Part shown: in pieces, positions 36,813 to 44,286 of the stretch
Layout: every line of letters begins with the position of its first letter
How positions within the stretch are numbered: the first letter of the stretch is position 1
NCBI RefSeq assembly: GCF_001307275.1
Contig: NZ_CP012831.1
Span: 4,270,501-4,334,500, forward strand
Reading direction: 5' to 3'
Length of the DNA stretch: 64,000 nucleotides
Source: Pseudomonas fluorescens
GTDB lineage: Bacteria; Pseudomonadota; Gammaproteobacteria; Pseudomonadales; Pseudomonadaceae
Notes under the pieces: model-generated
The model's database searches: none
What the model saw: only the letters and a program-made list of their open reading frames with translations
What the model was told of the DNA's origin: nothing
Program-made: the position numbers and the translations under genes

Positions 36813-36828
36813 GTGGGTATATACCCGC
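36813..36828. promoter_or_regulatory. MarR operator-like palindrome upstream of the MFS gene
   Basis: GTGGGTATATACCCGC contains the perfect palindrome GGGTATATACCC (36815-36826), matching the site before marR. It overlaps a potential -10 box (TATATA, 36818-36823), and a GGAG ribosome-binding site and ATG 36844 follow. Confidence 0.7.
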
Positions 36829-36843
36829 GACTGGAGAACAAAA

Positions 36844-38052
36844 ATGACATCGATGTGGCGTACCTGTGGTTGGGTCCTGGTGGGCAGCGCGCTGATCCTG
36901 GCGTTGTCCCTGGGCGTGCGGCATGGCTTCGGCCTGTTCCTCGCGCCCATGAGTGCCGAGTTCGGCTGGGGCCGTGAGGTATTCGCCTTCGCCATTGCCT
37001 TGCAGAACTTGATCTGGGGCCTGGCGCAGCCTTTCACCGGCGCGCTGGCCGACCGCTTCGGTGCGGCGAAAGTGGTGCTGATCGGTGGCGTGCTCTACGC
37101 ACTCGGCCTGGTGTTCATGGGCATGGCCGACTCGCCATGGTCCTTGTCGTTGAGCGCGGGTCTTTTGATTGGTATCGGTCTGTCGGGCACATCGTTCTCG
37201 GTGATCCTCGGCGTGGTCGGACGGGCCGTGCCACCGGAAAAACGCAGCATGGGCATGGGCATCGCCAGTGCCGCCGGTTCCTTCGGCCAGTTCGCCATGT
37301 TGCCCGGTACGCTGGGGCTGATCGGTTGGCTCGGTTGGTCGGCGGCGTTGTTGGCACTGGGGCTGCTGGTGGCGTTGATCGTGCCGCTGGTGAGCATGCT
37401 CAAGGACGCACCGTTGCCGGTGGCTGGCCACGAGCAGACCCTGGCCGAAGCCTTGCGCGAGGCGTGCAGCCATTCCGGGTTCTGGCTGCTGGCGGTCGGC
37501 TTTTTTGTCTGCGGTTTCCAGGTGGTGTTCATTGGCGTGCATTTGCCGGCGTACCTGGTGGACCAACACCTGCCCGCCAGCGTCGGCACCACCGTGCTGG
37601 CTCTGGTCGGGTTGTTCAATATCTTCGGCACCTACACCGCTGGCTGGCTGGGCGGACGCATGTCCAAGCCACGCCTGTTGACCGGGTTGTATCTGTTGCG
37701 GGCCGTGGTGATTGGCTTGTTCCTGTGGCTGCCGGTGACGACCACCACGGCGTACCTGTTTGGCATGGCAATGGGCTTGCTGTGGCTGTCGACCGTGCCG
37801 TTGACCAACGGCACGGTAGCGACCCTGTTTGGTGTACGAAATCTATCGATGTTGGGTGGGATCGTGTTCCTGTTCCACCAGTTGGGCTCGTTCCTCGGTG
37901 GTTGGTTGGGCGGGGTGGTGTATGACCGCACCGGCAGCTACGACTTGATCTGGCAGGTATCGATCCTGCTCAGCCTGCTGGCGGCGGCGTTGAACTGGCC
38001 GGTGCGTGAACGGCCGGTGGCGCGCCTGCAAGTCCAGGTCGGTGCGGCATGA
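36844..38052 (+). CDS. MFS transporter controlled by the adjacent MarR
   Basis: The 402-residue protein has twelve predicted membrane helices. The first helix (GWVLVGSALILALSLGVRHGFGLFLAPMS) and the loop GALADRFGAAKVVLIGG, a variant of the MFS DRxGR-type motif between helices 2 and 3, fit the monocarboxylate/oxalate-formate-like (OFA) branch. The substrate is unknown. ATG 36844 follows GGAGAACAAAA. The stop overlaps the next small gene by ATGA. Confidence 0.88.
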   Translation: MTSMWRTCGWVLVGSALILALSLGVRHGFGLFLAPMSAEFGWGREVFAFAIALQNLIWGLAQPFTGALADRFGAAKVVLIGGVLYALGLVFMGMADSPWSLSLSAGLLIGIGLSGTSFSVILGVVGRAVPPEKRSMGMGIASAAGSFGQFAMLPGTLGLIGWLGWSAALLALGLLVALIVPLVSMLKDAPLPVAGHEQTLAEALREACSHSGFWLLAVGFFVCGFQVVFIGVHLPAYLVDQHLPASVGTTVLALVGLFNIFGTYTAGWLGGRMSKPRLLTGLYLLRAVVIGLFLWLPVTTTTAYLFGMAMGLLWLSTVPLTNGTVATLFGVRNLSMLGGIVFLFHQLGSFLGGWLGGVVYDRTGSYDLIWQVSILLSLLAAALNWPVRERPVARLQVQVGAA

Positions 38053-38168
38053 GTCGCATCGGCCCGTGGTTGATCGCTGCCGGCGCCGGCCTGTTGCTGG
38101 CGCTCGCCTGGTGGGGCTGGCACCAGGGAGGGTTGGCCTTGATGCAACTGGGCATGGGGACGTGTTGA
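38049..38168 (+). CDS. 39-residue single-span membrane protein
   Basis: A short frame overlaps the MFS stop by ATGA, the same coupling as in true operon partners. The product begins MSRIGPWLIAAGAGLLLALA and has one hydrophobic helix (about 7-22), a WWGWHQGG turn and a C-terminal LMQLGMGTC. It may assist the transporter or be an independent small protein. The coupling, membrane helix and sensible codon use argue for coding; length and absence of a known family lower certainty. Confidence 0.6.
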   Translation: MSRIGPWLIAAGAGLLLALAWWGWHQGGLALMQLGMGTC

Positions 38169-38234
38169 ACAATGGACGGCAGCGGGCATGGCGGAGTAAC
38201 GTCGTGGTCTGACATGCTTTAAGGAAATACCGAC

Positions 38235-38786
38235 ATGTTGATGCGCTGGTTTGCTGTTCCCGCCCTGTTGCTGGCTGTGACCGGGCAAGTCTGGGCTGCC
38301 GATTGCCCGCCGTTGCTGGAGGGTTCGTTGCCCAAGCTGCGGGCCAAGGAAACCATTGATTTGTGCCAGCGCTTTGCCGGCAAGCCTCTGGTGGTGGTGA
38401 ACACCGCCAGCTTCTGTGGGTTCGCCCCGCAGTTCAAGGGCCTCGAAGCGCTCAACCAGCGCTACAAGGGCCAAGGGTTGCAAGTGTTGGGCGTACCGTC
38501 CAATGACTTCAAGCAGGAGTCCAAGGACGGGGCTGAAACCGCCAAGGTCTGTTACGTCAATTACGGTGTGACCTTCACCATGACCGAACCGCAGCCGGTG
38601 CGGGGTGCGGATGCGATACCGCTGTTCAAGCACTTGGCCGAACAGTCCGGTGCGCCGAAATGGAATTTCTACAAGTATGTGGTGGACCGCCAGGGCAAGG
38701 TCGTTGGCAGTTTTTCCAGCCGGATCAAGCCTGACGATCCCGATTTCATCAAGGCAGTAGAGGCGGCCATCGCCTCCAAACCCTGA
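38235..38786 (+). CDS. Glutathione peroxidase-like protein, exported
   Basis: The 183-residue protein has a signal peptide (MLMRWFAVPALLLAVTGQVWA), so it should work in the periplasm. The peroxidatic cysteine is in NTASFCGFAPQFKGLE near residue 60 (Cys in place of selenocysteine), with the GPX motifs VLGVPSNDFKQES near 92 and KWNFYKYVVDRQG near 143 containing the catalytic Trp and Asn. In non-animal enzymes of this kind the reductant is often thioredoxin rather than glutathione. It stands alone with a terminator behind it. Confidence 0.9.
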   Translation: MLMRWFAVPALLLAVTGQVWAADCPPLLEGSLPKLRAKETIDLCQRFAGKPLVVVNTASFCGFAPQFKGLEALNQRYKGQGLQVLGVPSNDFKQESKDGAETAKVCYVNYGVTFTMTEPQPVRGADAIPLFKHLAEQSGAPKWNFYKYVVDRQGKVVGSFSSRIKPDDPDFIKAVEAAIASKP

Positions 38787-38797
38787 CGCTTGCCACG

Positions 38798-38838
38798 AAA
38801 AAGCCCCGCCTCTTTGTAGAGTGCGGGGCTTTTTTTCG
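38798..38838 (+). terminator. Bidirectional terminator between gpx-like and fadL genes
   Basis: AAAAAGCCCCGC (38798-38809) pairs with GCGGGGCTTTTT (38823-38834). A run of T follows on the plus strand and a run of A precedes, so it can serve both converging genes. Confidence 0.88.
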
Positions 38839-38875
38839 CTTCAGCTGGCGAGGGGGTCAGGTTCGCCATGAAACA

Positions 38876-40159
38876 TCAGAAGCGGTAGGTTGCACCGACA
38901 CCGAAACCGTTGGCGCTGTTTTCGTATTTGGCGTCGTAGGACTGGCCGAGGGCATTGCTGCCGCTGACGTTGACTTTTTCTTCCTTGAGATAGGAATAAG
39001 CCACGTCGATGGTCAGGTCGTCGGTCGGACTCCAGCCGGCGCCCAGGCTGAAGATGGTCCGGTCGCCTGTAGGAATACGCGGCGAGCGGTCAGCGTTGTT
39101 GGTCGGTGCCTGGTCGAAGGTCAGGCCGGTACGCAGTACCCACTGCTTGTTCAACTGGTAGGAGGTACCGATGGCGTAGGCCCAGGTGTCGTGCCAGTTC
39201 TGTTCTTCAGTAATGGAACTGAAGAAGCCAGGCGCGAAAGCACCGCCCGTTGCGGGCGTTACACCGTCGTTGTTCACGGTGATTTCTTTCAGGCGGCTCC
39301 AACGCGTCCAGGTGCTGCCCGCGTAGACGGTCCAGGCATCATTGATTTGCTGGGTGACCGAAAAGTCCACCGATTCAGGCGTGGTGATATCCAGCGAAGC
39401 ATCGTAGCGCGCGCCATTCAGCAGGCTGGGAGGTGTGCCAGCCCCAGGACTGATTTCGGTGTGGCCTTCGAGCTTGTACTTGACCTTGGAGTGATAGGTC
39501 AGGCCGACACGGGTGGTGTCGGTCGCCTGGACCAGCAGGCCGATGTTGTAGCCGTAGCCAATGTCGTCGCCCTTGATCTTCACGCTGCCATCATTCGGCG
39601 ACAGGGGAGAGGTCAGATCCGATTCCAGGGAGCCGGAAATACGGTTGATGGTCGGGCCGAAACCGATCGATACCTTGTCGTTGAAGGCATAGCTGACGGT
39701 TGGCTGGAAAGTGACGACCTTCACTTCGCTCTTGCTGCCGAAGTTACGGCCCTGGAAGCCATTTTCGTAGTCGGTGATCAAGCCAAACGGTGCGTAGACA
39801 CCCAGGCCGAAAGCCCACTGATCATCGATAGGCTTGACGTAGTAGCCCATCGGAACGGCAGTGAGCGGAACCATGTCGCCCTTGTTGGTGCCGGACTGGG
39901 TACCGCTGGCATCGTCGATATCGGTGGAAGCATCGATGGCGGCGAAGCCACCGGTGACTTGCTGGCGCTTGAGGCGCGACATGCCGGCAGGGTTGCCAAA
40001 CACGGTGCTGGCGTCATCGGCAGAGGAAGAACGACCTGCGAAACCAGTGCCCATGCCACTGATGCTTTGTTCGTTCAAGGCAAAGCCACTGGCGAAAAGT
40101 TGCGTGGATGCCAAGGTAACGGCAAGGCCAAGGGTGGTTTTGAGCATCATTTTTTTCAT
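38876..40159 (-). CDS. fadL: FadL/OmpP1-family outer-membrane porin
   Basis: The 427-residue outer-membrane beta-barrel has a signal peptide (cleavage near LFASGFAL). The mature N-terminus FALNEQSISGMGTGFAGRSSSADDASTVFGNPAGMSRL is the FadL hatch signature with the NPA segment. The protein ends in a phenylalanine (GVGATYRF), as outer-membrane barrels do. The family imports long-chain fatty acids and other hydrophobic substrates. Base composition matches the neighbours. The exact substrate is not known. Confidence 0.9.
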   Translation of the reverse strand: MKKMMLKTTLGLAVTLASTQLFASGFALNEQSISGMGTGFAGRSSSADDASTVFGNPAGMSRLKRQQVTGGFAAIDASTDIDDASGTQSGTNKGDMVPLTAVPMGYYVKPIDDQWAFGLGVYAPFGLITDYENGFQGRNFGSKSEVKVVTFQPTVSYAFNDKVSIGFGPTINRISGSLESDLTSPLSPNDGSVKIKGDDIGYGYNIGLLVQATDTTRVGLTYHSKVKYKLEGHTEISPGAGTPPSLLNGARYDASLDITTPESVDFSVTQQINDAWTVYAGSTWTRWSRLKEITVNNDGVTPATGGAFAPGFFSSITEEQNWHDTWAYAIGTSYQLNKQWVLRTGLTFDQAPTNNADRSPRIPTGDRTIFSLGAGWSPTDDLTIDVAYSYLKEEKVNVSGSNALGQSYDAKYENSANGFGVGATYRF

Positions 40160-40304
40160 TGTTAGAACTCCTGGTGATCACCGGGGCGAAAATTACCAAC
40201 ATTTTCCCTCAAGCGCTATAGCCTGTATGGCTTGATTTAGAGCGGTTTTGTAGGACAATCCGACCAGATTCGCGACCGTTGTAGGAAGTTTCCAAATTTC
40301 CCAT

Positions 40305-40787
40305 TCAGCAAGCGACCCGACTCAGCGGCGAAACACAGCGTTGCCAGGCGCAGGTGAAATCTCGCAGGCGCCCTTGGGGATGAAAGGTCTGGCGCCAGAT
40401 GCGGGCCATGCCCAGCAGGTCGTCGGCGTCGGGAAGCGGGGTATTCTGTTCCTCCACCAGCAGCCAGGCGATGGCGGTGGCGTAGCGCAAATTGACGGTC
40501 AATTCCAGGTGCGGGCCGCTGAGAAAGGCATGCTGGCTGGCCAGGCCGCGCACCAGGCTGGCCCGTTCCGGATCGCGTGCCAGGTAATGGTCCCAGAGTG
40601 CCTGGTGTCGGGGCTCGGTAATGCGATACAGGCCATGCCCCCGTCGATCATGCAGGGCCGAACCCAGGGCGGACTGGCTGGCGGCAATGCCCAGCAACAA
40701 GGATTCCGCGGTTGCGCTGTGACGCTCAAGGTAGAGGAGCGTCGGGCGGATCACATATCGACACAGTTCGCTGGCAGCGATACCCAT
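40305..40787 (-). CDS. Hypothetical protein, 160 residues, possible lysozyme-like fold
   Basis: The product has no signal peptide or membrane helix. It starts ASELCRYVIRPTLLYLERHSA, followed by LLLGIAASQSALGSALHDRRGHGLYRIT, a helix-loop-helix layout reminiscent of the phage-type lysozyme/transglycosylase core, in which a Glu would be expected near the AASQS segment but is a Gln here. It ends in a Trp/His-rich part (ARIWRQTFHPQGRLRDF). I do not recognise the family with certainty. The gene is alone between fadL and a small gene. Confidence 0.55.
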   Translation of the reverse strand: MGIAASELCRYVIRPTLLYLERHSATAESLLLGIAASQSALGSALHDRRGHGLYRITEPRHQALWDHYLARDPERASLVRGLASQHAFLSGPHLELTVNLRYATAIAWLLVEEQNTPLPDADDLLGMARIWRQTFHPQGRLRDFTCAWQRCVSPLSRVAC

Positions 40788-41007
40788 AAAACCCTCGAAG
40801 TGTGAAAGGGGCGGAGCCTGAAGAGTGTGGGCTTGGCAGCGGTGGATCGGTCCAGGCCCCGCCGGAAGCGGATCATGCCGCTTGACTTGAAGTGTAGTGT
40901 CATATTCCCGCTGTAAAGGACTGTTTTTAAAACATCTTCAGCGAACGGTTATAACTGTTATATCCCTTGGTGCTTACGCCGTTTCGCTTCATCGAGAAAT
41001 TTCGGGC

Positions 41008-41039
41008 AATAAAAAGCCCCGCTTTCTGGGCGGGGCCTT
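41008..41039 (-). terminator. Terminator of the 74-residue gene
   Basis: GCCCCGC (41016-41022) pairs with GCGGGGC (41030-41036), with TTTTTATT following on the minus strand, about 25 bases after the stop codon. Confidence 0.85.
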
Positions 41040-41063
41040 TGGGGTTTCAGCCTTTCTGGCGTC

Positions 41064-41288
41064 TCAGGCAACCAGTGCCTGGCGAGTACGCTCGATCACG
41101 GCCTGCAGCGGTTCGGCGCTGGAGTACTGGTCGGGGTACAGGCGTTCGCTGTGACGGGCGATGCCGTGTTCGTTGACCAGCGTGAAGCTGAAGCAGCCTT
41201 TGCGAGCGGCCATGATCAGGCAGTTCATCGGTGCAAAAGCGTTGGTGAGGGTGCGGATAGCATCCTGTGCGTGGATTTGAGTAGACAT
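41064..41288 (-). CDS. Small hypothetical protein, 74 residues
   Basis: The product begins MSTQIHAQDAIRTLTNAFAP and has a Cys-containing hydrophobic strand (MNCLIMAARKGCFSFTLV), then a C-terminal helix LQAVIERTRQALVA. It looks like a small alpha/beta protein; there is no signal peptide. I do not know the family. A terminator follows, and the region upstream (41312-41390) is full of inverted repeats, so its mRNA probably has a structured leader. Confidence 0.68.
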   Translation of the reverse strand: MSTQIHAQDAIRTLTNAFAPMNCLIMAARKGCFSFTLVNEHGIARHSERLYPDQYSSAEPLQAVIERTRQALVA

Positions 41289-41311
41289 GTTATGGGTGTT
41301 CCTGCAAATGA

Positions 41312-41390
41312 CACGGTTAAGAACCGTGCAACGTTAAAACGTTCCAGTAACGTCGACCACCATTGGTCGAACGAAGAACCCGACTGGAAC
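41312..41390. promoter_or_regulatory. Stem-rich leader/operator region
   Basis: CACGGTT/AACCGTG (41312-41318/41322-41328); two AACGTT palindromes (41330-41335, 41338-41343); GTTCCAGT/ACTGGAAC (41341-41348/41383-41390) enclosing TCGACCA/TGGTCGA (41353-41359/41364-41370). It lies 24-102 bases before the start of the 74-residue gene. It could be protein-binding sites or a structured 5' leader. Confidence 0.55.
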
Positions 41391-41464
41391 AAAGCAGCCA
41401 GTTTGAGCGCTATATAAGTGCGCGCTTGGGCTGGCAGGTAGGTACTTAGGAGGGCAGGCAACAC

Positions 41465-42239
41465 ATCGAGGGCAAAGGTTCTGGGCCCGGGGTGAAGATC
41501 CTGATCAATTTTGCAGGTTGGTTCGGTCAGAGTAATGAGCCTGGCAACACCCTTTGCATTCGATCAAAGGCTGTGTTGGCGCAAGATTTACCTGGAAACC
41601 ATCGAGGGGGCCGGTCTCCTTTTTTCGGTGAGGCGTCCTTGGGAGGATGGCTGACCGTGGAGATGTGTTCGACCCGGAATTGACTTTCAGCTTGGTACTA
41701 ACGCTGCGGATACTAACGGATCGAACCGGTGAAGGGAAGGGTGCTGGTTAAAAAATATTCAAGTGGGCACTCAATCGCTGTGGGGGCCTGCCGTAGCACA
41801 GGAACCGACGCTTGCAAGTGTGCCCACGCCACCGTTGCTGCAATGCACGGCCAGAGGTTATCCCCAGCTTTTACCGCCCGTTGTGCCAAAAAAACGCAGC
41901 GTTATAACCCGTTCAGCTGTTACTTGTGCACACTCGCTGCACCACTTGTCACCGAACTGTCATGTCGAAACAATCCGGGGTAGGTGCCTGTATCCAAAAT
42001 TTAAGTCAATGAAAAACATCGCTTTTTTTTACTGGTGAAAAAATCGTCAGTTTGAGCGCAGGCCCCGTTCCACAGGGCTTTGCGAGAGTTCAGGGGGGGT
42101 TGTCCACTGAGTTATCCACAGCTTCTGTGGATTGTCCCAAGCGCTTGCTCTAGCACGGGCGTGCCGGTTTTTTTTCGACTTTACCCGTACGAAAAAAGGA
42201 GTAGAGTGGCGCGCCTTCCGATCTGTCCCACAGTGTTTT
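41465..42239. other. Gene-poor interval
   Basis: No frame here has support: the short frames (e.g. 41492-41683) lack ribosome-binding sites and typical codon use. Visible are a DnaA-box-like TTATCCCCA at 41858-41866, a TTATCCACA at 42112-42120 that is part of an 8-bp inverted repeat (42114-42121/42125-42132), and T-rich stretches at 41616-41621 and 42023-42030. The composition is lower in G+C than the flanks. It may hold regulatory or small RNA genes that cannot be shown by reading alone. Confidence 0.4.
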
Positions 42240-42563
42240 ATGAAGTTTCGCTCAGTATCAAATCCTGTTACCTCCACGCCCTCTGGTGTTACCCCACCCA
42301 AACGTATGTCGATGCGGGTAGCTGAGTGGCTGCTCGACAGCCCGCGGCTGGGGGACAGCCCCAGCATCAAGCACCTGGCTGGTCGTTTGCTCAAGCAACC
42401 GGCCCGTGAAGGCGTAGTGGCCGCGCAAAGTCGTCTCGGGCAGTTGATGTGCCGAGAATGCGGCAACGCCCGGGATCGACGCATCGGCCACGACCTGCTG
42501 CGCCAGGCCGCCCGGGCCGGCGATGATCGTGCCCGCCGGGCCCTTGGTGAAATCGAAGATTGA
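42240..42563 (+). CDS. Sel1-like repeat protein, 107 residues
   Basis: The C-terminal half holds Sel1-like helix pairs: AAQSRLGQLMCRECGNARDRRIGHDLLRQAARAGDDRARRALGEI. Sel1 repeats are protein-interaction modules. The N-terminus is less certain: I took ATG 42240 (MKFRSVSNPVTS), but ATG 42306 (MSMRVAEWLLDSPRLGD) would also be possible. No signal peptide is clear. It lies 74 bases before rmuC. Function unknown. Confidence 0.68.
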   Translation: MKFRSVSNPVTSTPSGVTPPKRMSMRVAEWLLDSPRLGDSPSIKHLAGRLLKQPAREGVVAAQSRLGQLMCRECGNARDRRIGHDLLRQAARAGDDRARRALGEIED

Positions 42564-42637
42564 AAACGAAGACTGCGCTGGGCAACCCCCAGCCGCTTGG
42601 TTAACCTTCGGGCTTTATTTGATCGGCAGGAATTGTC

Positions 42638-44140
42638 ATGGCTATGGATTTGACCAGCCTGTTGTTTGGCCTGGCAGGCGCTGCGGTGCCGTTGCTGGCA
42701 CTGGCCTGGCACCTGCAACGCCAAGCCGCCGCCGCGCAGACCGAACTGGCCCTGCTGGAGGAGCGCTTGGCCACGGCCCACATGGCCCACGATGGCCTCA
42801 ACGCCCAGCTCGATGCCTGCCGCGATGAAATCAGCGATCTGAGCCAGGCCAACGCCGCCAAGCAGGCCGAGCTTGCCGCGGCCTGCCGTGAGGTCGAATT
42901 GCTGCAGATCGAGCGCGACAATGCCCGGGATGCGGCTCACGCCTGGAACCTCGAGCGTGCCAACAAGGAAGCCGAGCTGCGCCGGCTCGATGCCCAGGCG
43001 GCGTCGTTGCAGGCCGAACTGCGTGAGCAGCAGGAAAGCCATCAGCAACGGCTGGATGACCTGCAAGGCTCGCGAGACGAGCTGCGGGCGCAGTTCGCCG
43101 AGCTTGCCGGGAAGATCTTCGACGAACGTGAACAACGTTTCGCCGAAACCAGCCAGCAACGCCTGGGCCAGTTGCTCGATCCGCTGAAGGAGCGCATCCA
43201 GTCCTTCGAAAAACGCGTTGAAGAAAGTTATCAGGCCGAGGCCCGGGAACGCTTCTCCCTGGGCAAGGAACTGGAGCGCCTGCAACAACTGAACCTGCGC
43301 CTGAGCGACGAAGCCACCAACCTCACCCGGGCGCTCAAGGGCCAGAAGACCCAGGGTAACTGGGGCGAACTGATCCTGGAGCGGGTGCTTGAACATGCCG
43401 GCCTGGAGAAGGGCCGCGAGTATCAGACCCAGGTCAGCCTCAAGGGCCCGGACGGCGAGCGTTTCCAGCCGGACGTGTTGATTTATCTGCCGGGCGACAA
43501 GCAAGTGGTGGTCGATTCCAAGGTCAGCCTCACGGCCTATCAGCAGTACGTGGCCGCTGAAGATGACGCCATCGGCCAACTCGCCCTCAAGCAACATGTA
43601 GTGTCGTTGCGTGCCCACGTCAAAGGCTTGGCCGGCAAGGACTACAAGCGCCTGGACGGTTTGCACAGCCTGGATTTCGTGTTGCTGTTCGTGCCAATCG
43701 AAGCGGCGTTTTCCGCCGCCCTGCAAGCCGAGCCGAACCTGTTCCAGGAAGCCTTCGACCGCAACATCGTGATCGTCAGCCCGACCACGCTGCTGGCGAC
43801 GCTGCGGGTGATCGACAGCTTGTGGAAGCAGGAACGCCAGAGCCAGAACGCCCGGGAAATCGCCGAGCGGGCCGGGTGGCTGTATGACAAGTTCGTCCTG
43901 TTCATCCAGGACCTGGACGAGATCGGCAGTCGCTTGCAGCAGTTGGACAAAGCCTACAGTGCCGCGCGCAACAAACTGACAGAAGGGCGCGGCAACCTGA
44001 TCAGCCGTAGCGAACAGCTCAAGTTGCTCGGCGCCCGGGCGAGCAAGAGCCTGCCTGCCGATTTGCTCGAGCGGGCGATGACGGATGCGGATGGGCTGCC
44101 TGAGTTGCCGGAAGAAGCCAGCGAGAAAACCCAGGGCTGA
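42638..44140 (+). CDS. rmuC: DNA recombination protein RmuC
   Basis: The 500-residue protein has an N-terminal membrane helix (LLFGLAGAAVPLLALAWHLQ), a long coiled coil (about 30-210), and the nuclease-like RmuC domain with QGNWGELILERVLEHAGLEKGREY near 235-260, DVLIYLPGDKQVVVDSKVSLTAY near 280-300 and LLFVPIEAAFSAAL near 350. In E. coli RmuC limits recombination at inverted repeats. ATG 42644 is an alternative start. Confidence 0.93.
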   Translation: MAMDLTSLLFGLAGAAVPLLALAWHLQRQAAAAQTELALLEERLATAHMAHDGLNAQLDACRDEISDLSQANAAKQAELAAACREVELLQIERDNARDAAHAWNLERANKEAELRRLDAQAASLQAELREQQESHQQRLDDLQGSRDELRAQFAELAGKIFDEREQRFAETSQQRLGQLLDPLKERIQSFEKRVEESYQAEARERFSLGKELERLQQLNLRLSDEATNLTRALKGQKTQGNWGELILERVLEHAGLEKGREYQTQVSLKGPDGERFQPDVLIYLPGDKQVVVDSKVSLTAYQQYVAAEDDAIGQLALKQHVVSLRAHVKGLAGKDYKRLDGLHSLDFVLLFVPIEAAFSAALQAEPNLFQEAFDRNIVIVSPTTLLATLRVIDSLWKQERQSQNAREIAERAGWLYDKFVLFIQDLDEIGSRLQQLDKAYSAARNKLTEGRGNLISRSEQLKLLGARASKSLPADLLERAMTDADGLPELPEEASEKTQG

Positions 44141-44183
44141 AGCACAACCCCAAGGATGAAGCAGAAACTTGTGGCGAGGTTAT

Positions 44184-44258
44184 CTTGTGGGAGCAAGGCT
44201 TGCTCGCGATGGCATCCTTGAGACCGCCATCGCGGGCAAGCCTTGCTCCCACAAGATG
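44184..44258. repeat. Variant REPIN, CTTGTGGGAGCAAGGC type
   Basis: CTTGTGGGAGCAAGGCTTGC at the left and its inverse ending GCAAGCCTTGCTCCCACAAG at the right, with about 30 bases between. The arms differ from the main class by AAGG in place of GAGC-type bases. It lies between the convergent rmuC and mxtR genes. Confidence 0.85.
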
Positions 44259-44286
44259 ACCTTGCACAGGGCACCATTTGCCCGAA

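Noticed and set aside
41492..41683. A 63-residue frame in the gene-poor interval
   Set aside because: No ribosome-binding site and no coding signature; kept only as part of the unexplained interval.
42047..43726. A 559-residue minus-strand frame across the Sel1 and rmuC genes
   Set aside because: It covers two supported genes and part of the gene-poor interval; composition is that of a shadow.
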